Shown: positions 9,074-19,080 of the stretch, piece after piece
How positions within the stretch are numbered: position 1 is the stretch's first letter
Layout of the letters: the number at the start of each line of letters is the position of its first letter
Assembly: GCF_001542405.1 (NCBI RefSeq)
Contig: NZ_LNCD01000051.1
Span: 93,733 to 157,732 of the forward strand
Length of the DNA: 64,000 nucleotides
From: Rhizobium altiplani
GTDB lineage: Bacteria; Pseudomonadota; Alphaproteobacteria; Rhizobiales; Rhizobiaceae
Direction: 5' to 3'
Notes under the pieces: model-generated
The model's database searches: none
What the model saw: the letters and a program-made list of their open reading frames with translations, nothing else
Told to the model about the DNA's origin: nothing
Translations under genes and position numbers: made by a program

Positions 9074-9611
9074 TCATGATGGCCATAACAGCTGCAACCT
9101 TCTCGGCGCCCAGTATCCACAATGCAACCGGAATAACAAGCATTGCAACCAGTGCTGAAAGCGATGAGTACCGGGTCGTGAAGGCGACGGCCAGCCAGAC
9201 CGCGGCGAAGACGAGAACCATGATCGGCGCAACGCCGAGCAGTGTTCCGATATAGGTGGCAACACCCTTGCCACCCTTGAAGCCGATCCAGACCGGGAAG
9301 AGGTGACCGATAAAGGCAAAGAAGCCGGCGATCAGCGCCGCCTCGCTGCCCAAAAAATAGCCGACGATCCAGGCTGCTGCAGACGCCTTCAGAGCATCGA
9401 GAAGAAGCGTTGCGGCTGCAAGCTTCTTGTTGCCGGTTCTGAGCACATTGGTCGCGCCGATATTGCCGGATCCGATGCTGCGGACGTCACCGAGCCCGGC
9501 TGCCTTCGTCAGGATCAGGCCGAAAGGAATGGAGCCGAGCAAGTAGCCGATGGCGGCAGCCACGAGCGCGATCGGCAGCGTGATCTGCCAGGTCATAAGA
9601 TCCGAGACCAT
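8991..9611 (-). CDS. plsY: Glycerol-3-phosphate acyltransferase PlsY
   Basis: A 206-residue integral membrane enzyme with about five membrane spans. It acylates sn-glycerol 3-phosphate at position 1 using acyl-phosphate, the first step of phospholipid synthesis in bacteria with the PlsX/PlsY route. The three PlsY signatures are present: G-S-I-P-F-G-L near residue 26, then [11 protein letters not shown], and [20 protein letters not shown] before the ATG is a strong ribosome site. The pyrC stop is 20 bases upstream on the same strand, so pyrB-pyrC-plsY may be one transcript. Confidence 0.95.
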   Translation of the reverse strand: MVSDLMTWQITLPIALVAAAIGYLLGSIPFGLILTKAAGLGDVRSIGSGNIGATNVLRTGNKKLAAATLLLDALKASAAAWIVGYFLGSEAALIAGFFAFIGHLFPVWIGFKGGKGVATYIGTLLGVAPIMVLVFAAVWLAVAFTTRYSSLSALVAMLVIPVALWILGAEKVAAVMAIMTIVSYWKHKANISRLMSGTETKIGAKG

Positions 9612-9631
9612 GTTCCCCTCCGGTGGTCTTT

Positions 9632-10921
9632 TTATATGCTATGCACGCACTGTCCGGCGACATAGGTCGCTACAGCGCGTCCGCTGAAGCGCGCGTCTTC
9701 GAACGGCGTATTCTTCGAGCGGGAAAGAAGCATGTCCTTCGAAACAAGCCAAGGGTCATCGAGGTCGATCAGCGTAATATCTGCCTTCGCGCCCGGCTTC
9801 AGCGTGCCCGCCTCGAGGCCGAAGATCTGCGCCGGCCGCGTCGACATGGCATCGATGAGGCGCATCAGGCTGACCTGGCCGCTGTGATGCAGGCGGAGTG
9901 CCGCAGCAAGCATCGTTTCAAGGCCGATGGCGCCATCAGCCGCTTCGCCGAACGGTAGGCGCTTTGTGTCGACATCCTGCGGATCATGCGAGGAGACGAT
10001 GATATCGATCGCGCCGCGCGCCAGCGCATCCACCATCGCGACGCGATCGTCTTCGGATCGCAGCGGCGGGTAGAGCTTGAAGAAGGTGCGGTACTCGCCG
10101 ATGTCGTTCTCGTTGAGGGAGAGATTGTTGATCGAGATGCCGCAGGTCACGGTCGCACCGCGGCTCCGGGCAAGCTCAATCGCCTCGACCGATTCCGGCA
10201 CGGAGATCATCGCGGCGTGGTAGTTGCCGCGCGTCAGCTTCGCGATGCGCAGGTCGCGCTCGAGCGGGATCAGTTCCGCTTCCTTCGGGATGCCGCCGAG
10301 ACCGAGCCAACTGGCAAACAGTCCCTCATGCATGACACCGGTGGCGCCGAGATATTTGTCGCGGGTCTCGCAGGATATCACCGCGCCGAATTCGCGCGCA
10401 TAGGTCATCACCCGGCGCAGGACCTGCGTGTCGTGGACACTCGAGCGGCCGTCGGTGAACGCGACTGCGCCCGCTTCCATCAGCAGGCCGATCTCGGTCA
10501 TTTCCTCGCCGGCAAGATGCTTGGTGATCGCCGCTGCCGGATAGACGTGGACCAGCGCCTTGTCCTTCGCCGTCTTCTTGACGAACTCGACCAGCGCGAT
10601 GTCGTCGATGACAGGATCGGTATCCGGCATCATGATGATCGAAGTGATGCCGCCGGCTGCCGCCGCACGGCTCGCCGATGCCATTGTCTCGCGATGTTCG
10701 GCGCCGGGTTCACCGATATGGACGCGGGCATCCACCAAGCCTGGGGTGGCGACGAGACCGGTGCAATCGCGCACGTCGGCGCCAGCGGGCGCTCCTTGGT
10801 TCTGCGCATCCGCGCCGGCTGCCACGATCATGCCATCCTTGACAATGATCGTGCCGACTTCATCGAGATTGCGCGAGGGGTCGATGATACGAACGTTCTT
10901 GAGGACGATCGAGTTCTTCAT
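9632..10921 (-). CDS. pyrC: Dihydroorotase-like protein PyrC', metal site degenerate
   Basis: A 429-residue amidohydrolase-fold protein of the type I dihydroorotase family, overlapping pyrB by 4 bases. The fold motifs are intact but the zinc ligands are not. The D-x-H-x-H strand reads D64-A-R66-V-H68, the usual His-Cys-Glu-Asp position reads Cys184-Glu-Thr, the next His is Met238, and the catalytic Asp of T-D-H-A-P is Ser311. In some proteobacteria an inactive PyrC' coded next to pyrB serves as a structural partner of aspartate transcarbamylase, and a separate active dihydroorotase exists elsewhere. That role fits here, but it is an inference. Confidence 0.85.
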   Translation of the reverse strand: MKNSIVLKNVRIIDPSRNLDEVGTIIVKDGMIVAAGADAQNQGAPAGADVRDCTGLVATPGLVDARVHIGEPGAEHRETMASASRAAAAGGITSIIMMPDTDPVIDDIALVEFVKKTAKDKALVHVYPAAAITKHLAGEEMTEIGLLMEAGAVAFTDGRSSVHDTQVLRRVMTYAREFGAVISCETRDKYLGATGVMHEGLFASWLGLGGIPKEAELIPLERDLRIAKLTRGNYHAAMISVPESVEAIELARSRGATVTCGISINNLSLNENDIGEYRTFFKLYPPLRSEDDRVAMVDALARGAIDIIVSSHDPQDVDTKRLPFGEAADGAIGLETMLAAALRLHHSGQVSLMRLIDAMSTRPAQIFGLEAGTLKPGAKADITLIDLDDPWLVSKDMLLSRSKNTPFEDARFSGRAVATYVAGQCVHSI

Positions 10922-11874
10922 GCGCCGGCTCCTTCGGTACGCGGACCCTGATTTTGCGAGACCAGCAGCGTCTCCATCACGGCCATGCGCACCGCGACCC
11001 CCATTTCCACCTGTTCTGCAATCACGCTCTGCGGTCCGTCCGCAACCTCGGAGGAGATCTCGACGCCACGGTTCATCGGGCCGGGATGCATGACGAGGGC
11101 ATCTTCCTTCGCCGCCTTGAGGGTCTCCGCGTCGAGCCCATAGAAGTGATAGTATTCGCGAACCGACGGCACGAAGGCGCCGGACATGCGCTCGCGTTGC
11201 AGGCGCAGCATCATCACCACGTCAGCGTCCTTCAGGCCCTCCTTCATGGAATGGAAGACCTCGACGCCCATGTCGGCGATGCCAGCCGGCAGTAGCGTTG
11301 CCGGCGCGACAACTCGCACTCGTGCGCCCATGGCATTCAGCAAAAGGATGTTCGAGCGCGCCACGCGCGAATGCAGGACGTCGCCGCAGATCGCGACGAT
11401 GATGCGCGACAGCTTGCCTTTGGCGCGGCGAATTGTCAGCGCGTCGAGAAGCGCCTGGGTCGGATGCTCGTGCTGGCCGTCGCCGGCGTTGACCACCGAG
11501 CAGGAAACCTTCTGCGCGAGCAAGGCGGCGGCACCAGCGCTCGAATGGCGGATGACAAGCACATCGGGCCGCATCGCGTTCAGCGTCATCGCCGTATCGA
11601 TCAGCGTCTCGCCCTTCTTCACCGAAGAATTGCCGACGGACATATTCATCACGTCGGCGCCGAGGCGCTTTCCGGCGAGCTCGAAGGAAGATTGGGTGCG
11701 CGTCGAAGCTTCGAAGAACAGGTTGATCTGTGTCAGGCCCCGCAGCGTCGAGGTTTTCTTCTCTCTCTGCCGACTGATCTTGACGGCCTCGTCGGCCTTG
11801 TCGAGGAGAAAGGTGATATCCTGCTCGGTGAGCCCTTTGATACCGATGAGGTGGCGGTGGGGAAAGAAGACCAT
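10918..11874 (-). CDS. pyrB: Aspartate carbamoyltransferase catalytic subunit
   Basis: A 318-residue enzyme joining carbamoyl phosphate and aspartate, the committed step of pyrimidine synthesis. The carbamoyl-phosphate loop S57-T-R-T60, the H137-P-T-Q motif, the Asp-binding D-V-x-x-x-R-x-Q-x-E region and H-P-G-P-M-N-R are all present. No regulatory pyrI gene is nearby, which agrees with a pyrB/pyrC' type complex. GAGGCAGGTTC precedes the ATG. The ATG of pyrC lies inside its last codons (ATGA overlap), implying coupled translation. Confidence 0.96.
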   Translation of the reverse strand: MVFFPHRHLIGIKGLTEQDITFLLDKADEAVKISRQREKKTSTLRGLTQINLFFEASTRTQSSFELAGKRLGADVMNMSVGNSSVKKGETLIDTAMTLNAMRPDVLVIRHSSAGAAALLAQKVSCSVVNAGDGQHEHPTQALLDALTIRRAKGKLSRIIVAICGDVLHSRVARSNILLLNAMGARVRVVAPATLLPAGIADMGVEVFHSMKEGLKDADVVMMLRLQRERMSGAFVPSVREYYHFYGLDAETLKAAKEDALVMHPGPMNRGVEISSEVADGPQSVIAEQVEMGVAVRMAVMETLLVSQNQGPRTEGAGA

Positions 11875-12054
11875 GAACCTGCCTCTTGCTGTCGTCTGCG
11901 GGGTCTATAAAGAGTGAGCCGGGCGGCGGCAAGCTTGCGCTGTGGGCAAAGGCCCGTCTCCCCCTGCAATTTTACCCGAATTCAACTATTGCAGAGGTAG
12001 GGAAATTATAACTTCCGGTTTCCCTTTGCCTGCCTCTTACACTAGAAGCGATTC

Positions 12055-13704
12055 ATGACGCCTGCCGAAGAGAAACTTGCCGAACTCAACCAGCCGAGCC
12101 TTTGGTCCGGCATCAATGCCTACAGGTCCGATCCGCTGATCGTCGATCTGACCGGCACGTTGCCGCGTGGGATCCGCGACGACCTCGACAATTTGGGGCG
12201 GTACGTGACCTCGCCGGAAGCGCAGGAGCTGGCGCGCATGGCGAATCAGGGCACGCCGCAGCTGCGCACGCACGGTCCGCGCGGCGAGCGGCTCGACGTC
12301 GTCGAATTCCACCCGGCGTGGCACGCGCTGATGCGCCGTTCGATGGCATCGGGACTCCACTCGTCGGTCTGGGATCCGCAGGCGGACACCGAGGCGAAGA
12401 ACCAGGCGCACAAGGTCAGGGCAGCGCGCTTCTACCTGACCGCACAGCTGGAATCCGGTCACCTGTGCCCGCTGACGATGACGAGTGCGTCCGTCGCGGC
12501 GCTGTCGGCTTCGCCGGCCGTGCAGAAGGACTGGGCGCCGAAGATCCTGTCGCGCAAATATGATTCCACCAACAAGCCGGCCATGCAGAAGTCCGCCGTG
12601 ACCATCGGCATGGGCATGACCGAGAAGCAGGGCGGCACTGACGTCCGCGCCAACACGACGACGGCGGAAAAGGTCAGCGAAGGCATTTACCGTCTGTCCG
12701 GTCACAAGTGGTTCATGTCGGCGCCGATGAGCGACGCCTTCGTGATGCTGGCGCAGACGAAGGATGGAATGGGATGCTTCCTCGTTCCACGTCTGCTGGA
12801 AGATGGCTCGGCAAACGGCCTGCACTTCCAGCGTCTGAAGGACAAGGTCGGCAACCGCTCCAATGCTTCGTCGGAAGTTGAATTCAGCGATACGTTCGGC
12901 TTTCTGCTCGGTACGCCGGATGGCGGTATCCGCACTATTCTCGACATGGTGACACTGACGCGGCTCGACTGCGCGCTGGCCTCCTCGGGCATTATGCGCG
13001 CCTCGCTGGCTGAAGCCGTGCACCACACCCGTGGGCGCAGCGTCTTCGGCAAGATGCTGGTCAGCCAGCCGATCATGACGCGCGTCTTGGCCGATATGGC
13101 GCTCGATGTGGCGGCGGCGACAGCGCTGTCCTTCCGCCTTGCCGATGCGTTCGACAAGGCGCGCGGCAGCGCTGAAGAAGCAGCCTACGCGCGTGTCATG
13201 ACGCCGGTTGCGAAATACTGGTGCTGCAAGATCGCGCCGCCATTGATCTACGAGGCGATGGAGTGCATCGGCGGCAGCGGCTACATTGAGGAGCGCCCGA
13301 TCGCTCGTCATTATCGCGAAGCGCCGGTCAATGCGATCTGGGAGGGCTCGGGCAACGTCATGGCGCTCGACGTGCTGCGCATTCTGAACCGCGGCAAGGA
13401 TCTCTTCGAGACGGTGTTTGCCGGGCTCGCGCGCGATCTCGGCCCGGCCGGCAAGAAGACGATTGATGTGCTGCGCGCCGCCATGGCGCTCTGCGAGCGC
13501 GACGAGGGCGCTGCGCGCCTCCTGGTCGAGCAGTTGGCGCTCGCCGCCGGCGCCGCCGAGCTTTATCGCCTTGGGGCGGGGCGGATCGCCGATGCCTTCA
13601 TCGAGACCCGCCTCGCGGGCGGCTGGCGCTCGACCTATGGCATGCTGGATTCACGTTTCGACGCCAGCTACATCGTCGATCTTCTTTATCCGCCGGCAAG
13701 CTGA
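12055..13704 (+). CDS. AidB-like acyl-CoA dehydrogenase family flavoprotein
   Basis: A 549-residue member of the acyl-CoA dehydrogenase superfamily with the long N-terminal extension seen in AidB (alkylation-response) proteins. Visible family parts are the flavin-contacting T-I-G-M-G-M-T-E-K-Q-G-G-T-D-V-R region, the H-K-W-F-M-S-A strand, R-S-V-F-G-K and the C-terminal W-E-G-S-G-N. AidB binds DNA and FAD and is induced by alkylating agents in Escherichia coli. Whether this protein has that role or is a fatty acyl/isovaleryl-CoA dehydrogenase cannot be read from sequence alone. The following GNAT gene starts inside its stop codon (TGATG). Confidence 0.85.
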   Translation: MTPAEEKLAELNQPSLWSGINAYRSDPLIVDLTGTLPRGIRDDLDNLGRYVTSPEAQELARMANQGTPQLRTHGPRGERLDVVEFHPAWHALMRRSMASGLHSSVWDPQADTEAKNQAHKVRAARFYLTAQLESGHLCPLTMTSASVAALSASPAVQKDWAPKILSRKYDSTNKPAMQKSAVTIGMGMTEKQGGTDVRANTTTAEKVSEGIYRLSGHKWFMSAPMSDAFVMLAQTKDGMGCFLVPRLLEDGSANGLHFQRLKDKVGNRSNASSEVEFSDTFGFLLGTPDGGIRTILDMVTLTRLDCALASSGIMRASLAEAVHHTRGRSVFGKMLVSQPIMTRVLADMALDVAAATALSFRLADAFDKARGSAEEAAYARVMTPVAKYWCCKIAPPLIYEAMECIGGSGYIEERPIARHYREAPVNAIWEGSGNVMALDVLRILNRGKDLFETVFAGLARDLGPAGKKTIDVLRAAMALCERDEGAARLLVEQLALAAGAAELYRLGAGRIADAFIETRLAGGWRSTYGMLDSRFDASYIVDLLYPPAS

Positions 13705-14321
13705 TGACAGCGCTGCGTCCCGTCCGCATCGATGATCTCGAGCAGATCTAGCTGATATCGCTGGTGACGGGCGATGCTGGCGACGATGCGACCAGATTGC
13801 ATCGCGACGGCAAGCTGATCGGACACATCTATGCTGCGCCTTACGTCTTGCTCAGTCCGGAAACCGCTTTAGTGGCGGAAGATTCTGAGGGCGTGGCCGG
13901 GTATATCGTCGGCGTTCACGGCACGCGTTCCTTCGAGGAGCGGCTTGAGCGCGAGTGGTGGCCGGCGCTTCGCAAGGTTTACGCCGACCCGCAGGGCGAT
14001 TCTGCCGGCTGGGACGCGGATCAGAAGCGCATTGCCACAATCCATCACCCGGCGCATGCGCCTGCAGCGCTGGTCGAATCCATTCCGGCCCACATTCACA
14101 TGAACCTCCTGCCGCGATTGCAGGGACAGGGGATGGGCACCAAGCGGCTCGATCGATGGCTTGCCGATGCGCTGGAGGCAGGCGTGGAGGGTGTCCACCT
14201 CGGAGCCAGCGCGAGCAATCATGGTGCGGTACGATTCTGGGGCTCTCGCGGTTTCGCCCGCCTCGCTCCACCGCTGGTGGAGCCTTCCGACCGGACCGTC
14301 TGGTTTGGGCAGAAACTCTAG
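13704..14321 (+). pseudogene. GNAT acetyltransferase with in-frame amber at codon 16
   Basis: An ATG at 13704 overlaps the previous TGA. The frame reads MTALRPVRIDDLEQI, meets TAG at 13749-13751, and continues without a shift as L-I-S-L-V-T-G-D-A-G-D-D-A-T over another 190 residues. Both sides match one GNAT family: residues before the stop form the first strand, and R-L-Q-G-Q-G-M-G-T is the acetyl-CoA binding loop. A tyrosine is usual at the stop position. A GTG at 13764 could restart translation but has no ribosome site and would omit strand beta-1. Either a pseudogene or a sequence error. Confidence 0.75.
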
Positions 14322-14471
14322 GGGGAACAGCACTTGTGTCGCTGAGCGGTGACACCGGCTCACCTGTTTGCACCCATAGCAACTGTCCACAATCTTTGAG
14401 CGGCCTGTCCGTTGCCGGGTCCGAGCGGCGTTGCTACTCACCGCAAAGTGACAATTCGGACCGAATCCCTG

Positions 14472-15134
14472 ATGCTCAATGATCCCATGGTGTTGGCGCC
14501 CGTAGTCGGCAGCGTCGTCGTCGAACCCGAAAAGCGTATCCGCGACCGAAGCGCGACGGAGAAAGCGATCCTCAGGGCAGCCAAGTCGCTCCTGGCGGAG
14601 GAGGGATTCCAGAATTTCGGCATCAACGCCGTTGCCCGCCGCGCGGGGTGCGACAAGCAGCTGATCTACCGCTACTATGGCGGCCTCAACGGGCTGGTGG
14701 AGGCGATCGGCGCGGATCTTGGTACCTGGGTCAAGGATCGCATTCCCGAAGATACCGGCGGCATGTTCCTCCTGACTTACGGCGATCTGATGGAGCGGCT
14801 ATCGCTGCTGTTCCTCGAGGCCTTGCGAGACGATCCGCTTGTTCGCCGCATCGTCGCCTGGGAAGTTTCCGAAAACACCGAGCAGGTGAGGCGGCTTTCG
14901 GAGGCGCGGTCGAAGGCCTTGGCAAACTGGATCGATCGCATGCGCGGATCGCTGACGCCGCCGAAGGGCGTCGACGTCCTGGCCGTCAATGCTATTCTGA
15001 TCGCAGCTATCCAGCATCTCGTGCTTTCCGCGTCCTCGAGCGATCAATGCGCGGGGCTCGCATTGAAAACGCCGAAGGATTGGGAGAAGGCGGCGACCGC
15101 CCTGAAGCGCATCGTTCGCGGAGTCTACGGCTGA
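14472..15134 (+). CDS. TetR family transcriptional regulator
   Basis: A 220-residue regulator. The N-terminal helix-turn-helix (about residues 25-72) has the typical pattern: A-T-E-K-A-I-L-R-A-A, then G-I-N-A-V-A-R-R-A-G-C-D-K-Q-L-I-Y-R-Y-Y. The C-terminal ligand-binding half has an Arg-rich helix region (E-V-S-E-N-T-E-Q-V-R-R-L-S-E-A-R) and does not point to a particular ligand. The ATG at 14472 is chosen as giving a normal N-terminus; a TTG at 14412 in frame would add 20 residues. The natural targets are probably its own promoter or the genes just upstream, which is unproven. Confidence 0.85.
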   Translation: MLNDPMVLAPVVGSVVVEPEKRIRDRSATEKAILRAAKSLLAEEGFQNFGINAVARRAGCDKQLIYRYYGGLNGLVEAIGADLGTWVKDRIPEDTGGMFLLTYGDLMERLSLLFLEALRDDPLVRRIVAWEVSENTEQVRRLSEARSKALANWIDRMRGSLTPPKGVDVLAVNAILIAAIQHLVLSASSSDQCAGLALKTPKDWEKAATALKRIVRGVYG

Positions 15135-15176
15135 GGCGAGTTCGGCCATCCACAGGCGTCCCGTTGCGCGTTAACC

Positions 15177-15192
15177 TTAACAAATGGTTTAC
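15177..15192 (+). promoter_or_regulatory. CtrA-like binding site
   Basis: TTAA, seven bases, then TTTAC (15177-15192) differs from the CtrA consensus TTAA-N7-TTAAC at one position. It lies about 65 bases upstream of the small membrane-protein gene at 15257. CtrA is the cell-cycle regulator of Rhizobiales; no experimental support is visible. Confidence 0.3.
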
Positions 15193-15256
15193 GTTGCGCG
15201 CTCACGGTTAAGAAGTCACGTTGCTGGGCAGTCCAAAATGTTGGGTGTCTGGGACC

Positions 15257-15430
15257 ATGGGAACCAAAATCGCGAGAGCCGCGTTTCTTGTTGCCGCGAT
15301 GATGTTTTTCGCTGTGCTTGCGCTGGATATTGCCGTACCGGCGCTGGTTCTGGGTTCGATGGCGTTGTCGATATGGGCGGTGTCTTACGAGGGACTATCC
15401 ATTCGAAAAGAACGAGAGACGACCGCATGA
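15257..15430 (+). CDS. Small membrane protein, unknown function
   Basis: A 57-residue protein starting MGTKIARAAFLVAAMMFF, with two closely spaced hydrophobic stretches (about residues 6-24 and 25-42) and a short charged tail. Its TGA overlaps the ATG of the next gene (ATGA), so the two are probably translated together. It is not recognised as a named family. The ATG at 15257 is used rather than upstream alternatives because it gives a compact membrane protein; the ribosome site is weak. Confidence 0.6.
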   Translation: MGTKIARAAFLVAAMMFFAVLALDIAVPALVLGSMALSIWAVSYEGLSIRKERETTA

Positions 15431-15759
15431 AGTGGTTCCTGATCTTCTGGGCCGGTCCCATTGTCTTCCTGGCGGGATGGTACTGGCTCTCTTACTACGA
15501 CATGAATTTCGGTATCTTCATGCTCAGCAGGCAAGTCCATGACCTGACCTTCGAGATTTATGGGAAGGTGCTCGGCATTCCTCCGGAAACCATTCCGCCG
15601 CTGGTCGCCCGTGCGATCGTCGTCGACAGTCTTGTCGTTTTCGCAATCATTGGGTTCCGCCGGCGTAAGGCGATCACCGCGTGGTGGCGTGCCCGTCACG
15701 CATCGAAATCGTCCCATGCCGCTCTGCCGAGCAAGGAAAGCCTGTCGAGCGCTCCTTGA
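15427..15759 (+). CDS. Hypothetical two-span membrane protein
   Basis: 110 residues. The first hydrophobic segment covers about residues 3-20 ([17 protein letters not shown]) and a second covers about 60-78. A basic, Ser-rich cytoplasmic tail follows. The start overlaps the preceding small gene by 4 bases. Its last 64 bases run over the 3' end of ruvX on the opposite strand, an unusually long convergent overlap. No family name can be given from sequence alone. Confidence 0.7.
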   Translation: MKWFLIFWAGPIVFLAGWYWLSYYDMNFGIFMLSRQVHDLTFEIYGKVLGIPPETIPPLVARAIVVDSLVVFAIIGFRRRKAITAWWRARHASKSSHAALPSKESLSSAP

Positions 15760-16190
15760 AGAATGAAGCTTGCCGCCGCCGAGTCGATGCGCTCGGCACG
15801 CTGCCTGCGCGATACGTCCATTTCCAGTAGCGCGCGCTCGGCAGCGACCGTCGACAGACGCTCGTCCCAGTAGACGAAGGGCAAGGCGGTCTTCTGCTCC
15901 ATGTTGCGCACGAAGGCGCGTGTTGCCTGCACGCGCGGCCCGGCCGATCCGTCCATGTTGACAGGCAGGCCGATGACGAAGGCCGCGACCTTCTCCTTCT
16001 CGGCAAATTCCAGCAACGTTGCCGCATCGATCGTGAATTTCTCGCGCTTGATGACAGGGCGTGGCGTCGAAAAGCGCCGGCCGAGATCGGACATCGAAAG
16101 CCCGATCGTTTTCGTGCCGAGATCGAGACCCGCGATCGCCTGTCCCGGCTGCAGCGCAGTTGCCAGTTCTTCGATCGTCAGCACCGTCAT
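15696..16190 (-). CDS. ruvX: Putative pre-16S rRNA nuclease / Holliday junction resolvase-like RuvX (YqgF)
   Basis: A 164-residue RNase H-fold protein. The first strand carries the catalytic Asp in [13 protein letters not shown], the [11 protein letters not shown] strand is next, and the W-D-E-R-L-S-T motif holds the second acidic residue. The late [10 protein letters not shown] helix gives the final Asp. YqgF proteins mature the 5' end of 16S rRNA; some have been assigned a resolvase role. It lies at the same position near gatCAB as in other rhizobia. Confidence 0.93.
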   Translation of the reverse strand: MTVLTIEELATALQPGQAIAGLDLGTKTIGLSMSDLGRRFSTPRPVIKREKFTIDAATLLEFAEKEKVAAFVIGLPVNMDGSAGPRVQATRAFVRNMEQKTALPFVYWDERLSTVAAERALLEMDVSRRQRAERIDSAAASFILQGALDRLSLLGRAAWDDFDA

Positions 16191-16305
16191 CGTCGTTTCA
16201 TCCCGTCAAAAGAATTTGAAGCAGTGCCGCTTTTCTTTGTAGCGGCATCGGATATGTCCATAACGAGCAAAGCAGGCTTTTGCATCCGCAATAAAGGAGA
16301 ATTTC

Positions 16306-17010
16306 ATGAAGATCACCTGGCTTGGTCACTCTGCTTTCCGCATCGAGATCGGAAGGGCAAAAATCCTGCTGGATCCGTTCCTCACGCACAATCCGTCCTT
16401 TGCGGGGCAGGCTGCAAAGGATGTTGCCCGCGGCGTCACGCATATTCTTCTGACGCACGGTCACGGCGACCATGTCGGCGACACGGTTGCGCTTGCCAAG
16501 GAAACCGGTGCGGTCGTTCTCGCCAACGCCGATCTCGCCGCCTGGCTAGGTTCGAAGGGCCTGACGAAGATCGAAGCGGGCAACACCGGCGGCACGATCT
16601 CGTTCGACGGTTTTTCGGCGACTTTCACCAATGCGCTGCATTCGTCCGCGCAGATCACCGAGGACGGCGTCTCTCATGCGCTCGGCAATGCCAACGGCCT
16701 GATGCTGCATTTCGACGAGGAGGCTTCTATTCTTGCCATGGGCGATACCGACATCTTCTCCGACATGGCGCTGATCAACGAACTGCACCAGCCGGATATC
16801 GGATTCGTGCCGGTTGGCGACCGATTCACCATGGGCGGCGCGGTTGCCGCTCTCGCCTGCCAGCGTTACTTCAACTTCAAGACCGCCATACCCTGCCACT
16901 ACGGCACGTTCCCGATCATCGACCAGACGCCCGAGAAGTTCGTCTCCGGCATGGATGGATCGAAGACGGCGGTGAAAACGCCGACGCCGGGCGAAAGCCT
17001 TTCTCTCTAG
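16306..17010 (+). CDS. UPF0173 metal-dependent hydrolase
   Basis: A 234-residue metallo-beta-lactamase-fold protein. The metal motif H51-x-H-x-D-H56 (T-H-G-H-G-D-H) and later A-M-G-D-T-D and H-Y-G-T residues form a two-metal site as in UPF0173 proteins; substrates are not established for this family. The ATG is preceded by AAAGGAGA. The gene is closed by a strong terminator at 17062-17099, which separates it from gatC. Confidence 0.9.
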   Translation: MKITWLGHSAFRIEIGRAKILLDPFLTHNPSFAGQAAKDVARGVTHILLTHGHGDHVGDTVALAKETGAVVLANADLAAWLGSKGLTKIEAGNTGGTISFDGFSATFTNALHSSAQITEDGVSHALGNANGLMLHFDEEASILAMGDTDIFSDMALINELHQPDIGFVPVGDRFTMGGAVAALACQRYFNFKTAIPCHYGTFPIIDQTPEKFVSGMDGSKTAVKTPTPGESLSL

Positions 17011-17061
17011 TCGAGGTCCGCTGAACCGCGTCGACTTCGGTCGCGGAATTCTACACAATCC

Positions 17062-17099
17062 AAAGGCCATGCCCGTTGCACGTGGCGGGCATGGCCTTT
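17062..17099 (+). terminator. Intrinsic terminator, 14-bp perfect stem
   Basis: 17062-17075 is exactly complementary to 17086-17099, giving an AAAGGCCATGCCCG stem with a 10-base loop and a terminal TTT. It isolates the UPF0173 gene from the gat genes. Confidence 0.8.
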
Positions 17100-17134
17100 A
17101 TAGCGGGTAGGAAAAATCCTATCCGGAGAATGTC

Positions 17135-17422
17135 ATGTCCGTCGACTTTGCCACCGTTAAGCGCGTAGCGCGCCTTGCCCGTATTGCCGTTTCGGAGGAA
17201 GAGGCAAACCGCATGGTTGGCGAGTTGAATGGTATCCTCGGTTTTGTCGAGCAGCTCTCCGAAGTCGATGTCGAAGGCGTCGAGGCAATGACATCGGTCA
17301 CGCCAATGAAGATGAAGAAGCGCACGGACGAAGTTACCGAAGGCAACAAGGCCGCCGACATCGTCTCGAATGCGCCCGTTACCGATCAGAATTTCTTCCT
17401 GGTACCCAAGGTCGTCGAATAA
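17135..17422 (+). CDS. gatC: Glutamyl/aspartyl-tRNA amidotransferase subunit C
   Basis: A 95-residue GatC of normal length. The amphipathic N-terminus ([10 protein letters not shown]) and the central [12 protein letters not shown] motif with the following D-V-E-G-V-E are family features. GatC clamps GatA to GatB in the enzyme that converts misacylated Glu-tRNA(Gln) and Asp-tRNA(Asn) to the amidated forms. CCGGAG lies before the ATG. It is followed after 54 bases by gatA. Confidence 0.95.
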   Translation: MSVDFATVKRVARLARIAVSEEEANRMVGELNGILGFVEQLSEVDVEGVEAMTSVTPMKMKKRTDEVTEGNKAADIVSNAPVTDQNFFLVPKVVE

Positions 17423-17476
17423 GGCTTTTCGCCGCTTTCCGAACCCGTTGCCATTCCAGATTTGAAGCGAACTACC

Positions 17477-18958
17477 ATGAGCGAACTTACCAGCCTGACC
17501 ATTGCCGAAGCCCGCACGAAGCTGCGCGCCAAGGAGATCAAAGCGACCGAACTGACCGAGGCCTACATCTCGGCGATCGAGGCCGCCAACGACAAGCTCA
17601 ACGCCTACGTCAAGGTTACGCCGGAGAAGGCGCTGCAGATGGCCGAAGCCTCCGATGGGCGGCTTGCCAGCGGCAAGGGCGGTGCGCTTGAAGGCATCCC
17701 GCTCGGTATCAAGGACCTGTTCGCCACCGAAGGTATTCATACGCAGGCCTGCAGCCATATCCTCGACGGTTTCAAGCCGCATTACGAGTCGACCGTCACC
17801 CAGAACCTGTGGGACGACGGTGCCGTGATGCTCGGCAAACTGAACATGGACGAGTTCGCGATGGGCTCCTCCAACGAGACCTCCTACTACGGCGCAGTGA
17901 TCAACCCCTGGCGTTCGGCCGGCTCCAACCAGCAGCTGGTGCCCGGCGGATCCTCCGGCGGCTCGGCAGCAGCCGTTGCAGCTCACCTCTGCGCCGGCGC
18001 CACGGCAACCGATACCGGCGGGTCGATCCGCCAGCCCGCAGCCTTCACCGGCACGGTCGGCATCAAGCCGACCTACGGCCGCTGCTCGCGCTGGGGCACG
18101 GTGGCCTTCGCGTCGTCGCTCGATCAGGCTGGCCCGATCGCGCGCGATGTGCGCGATGCCGCAATCCTCCTGAAGTCGATGGCCTCAGTCGATCCCAAGG
18201 ATACGACCTCCGTCGATCTGCCGGTTCCGGACTATGAGGCAGCCCTCGGCCAGTCGCTGAAGGGCATGAAGATCGGCATTCCGAACGAGTACCGGGTCGA
18301 TGGCATGCCGGAGGAAATCGAAACGCTCTGGCAGCAGGGAATTGCCTGGCTGAAAGACGCCGGCGCCGAGATCGTCAACATCTCGCTGCCGCACACCAAA
18401 TATGCCCTGCCGGCCTACTACATCGTCGCCCCGGCCGAAGCCTCGTCGAACCTCGCCCGCTATGACGGCGTCCGCTACGGCCTGCGCGTCGATGGCAAGG
18501 ACATCGTCGACATGTACGAAAAGACGCGCGCAGCGGGCTTCGGCAAGGAAGTCAAGCGCCGCATCATGATCGGTACCTACGTCCTCTCGGCCGGCTACTA
18601 TGACGCCTATTACATCAAGGCCCAGAAGGTCCGCACGCTGATCAAGCGCGACTTCGAACTGGCGTTCAACGCCGGCGTCGACGCGATCCTGACGCCCGCA
18701 ACCCCCTCGTCCGCCTTCGGCGTCGCCGATGAGAATCTCGCCTCCGATCCGGTCAAGATGTACCTGAACGACATCTTCACGGTGACGGTGAACATGGCCG
18801 GCCTCCCGGGTATCGCCGTTCCTGCTGGTCTGGACCATGGCGGCCTGCCGCTCGGTCTGCAGCTGATCGGCAAGCCGTTCGATGAAGAAACGCTCTTCAA
18901 GACGGCGCATGTGATCGAACAGGCCGCAGGCAAGTTCACGCCCGCCAAGTGGTGGTAA
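17477..18958 (+). CDS. gatA: Glutamyl/aspartyl-tRNA amidotransferase subunit A
   Basis: A 493-residue amidase-signature enzyme that releases ammonia from glutamine for transamidation. The catalytic Lys lies in G-I-K-D-L-F near residue 77. The amidase signature [13 protein letters not shown] and the [11 protein letters not shown] segment provide the Ser-cisSer-Lys triad. The ATG at 17477 (MSELTSLT) is preferred to an in-frame TTG at 17462. gatB is not adjacent but lies 1.9 kb downstream, behind four small genes. Confidence 0.97.
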   Translation: MSELTSLTIAEARTKLRAKEIKATELTEAYISAIEAANDKLNAYVKVTPEKALQMAEASDGRLASGKGGALEGIPLGIKDLFATEGIHTQACSHILDGFKPHYESTVTQNLWDDGAVMLGKLNMDEFAMGSSNETSYYGAVINPWRSAGSNQQLVPGGSSGGSAAAVAAHLCAGATATDTGGSIRQPAAFTGTVGIKPTYGRCSRWGTVAFASSLDQAGPIARDVRDAAILLKSMASVDPKDTTSVDLPVPDYEAALGQSLKGMKIGIPNEYRVDGMPEEIETLWQQGIAWLKDAGAEIVNISLPHTKYALPAYYIVAPAEASSNLARYDGVRYGLRVDGKDIVDMYEKTRAAGFGKEVKRRIMIGTYVLSAGYYDAYYIKAQKVRTLIKRDFELAFNAGVDAILTPATPSSAFGVADENLASDPVKMYLNDIFTVTVNMAGLPGIAVPAGLDHGGLPLGLQLIGKPFDEETLFKTAHVIEQAAGKFTPAKWW

Positions 18959-19080
18959 CGAGTCGCATCGGTATCAGCCGCCCAAGAGGCGGCCGCTTCG
19001 TTGTCGGGTGAGTCCGCTACCTCAGGCGGGGTCGCGGATTTCGCGTTTGTCCATCGCTGGTGACACCCAGGAGGAGGCTC

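Noticed and set aside
12037..13311. 424-codon minus-strand frame opposite the AidB-like gene
   Set aside because: No domain and the opposite strand is unmistakably an acyl-CoA dehydrogenase relative.
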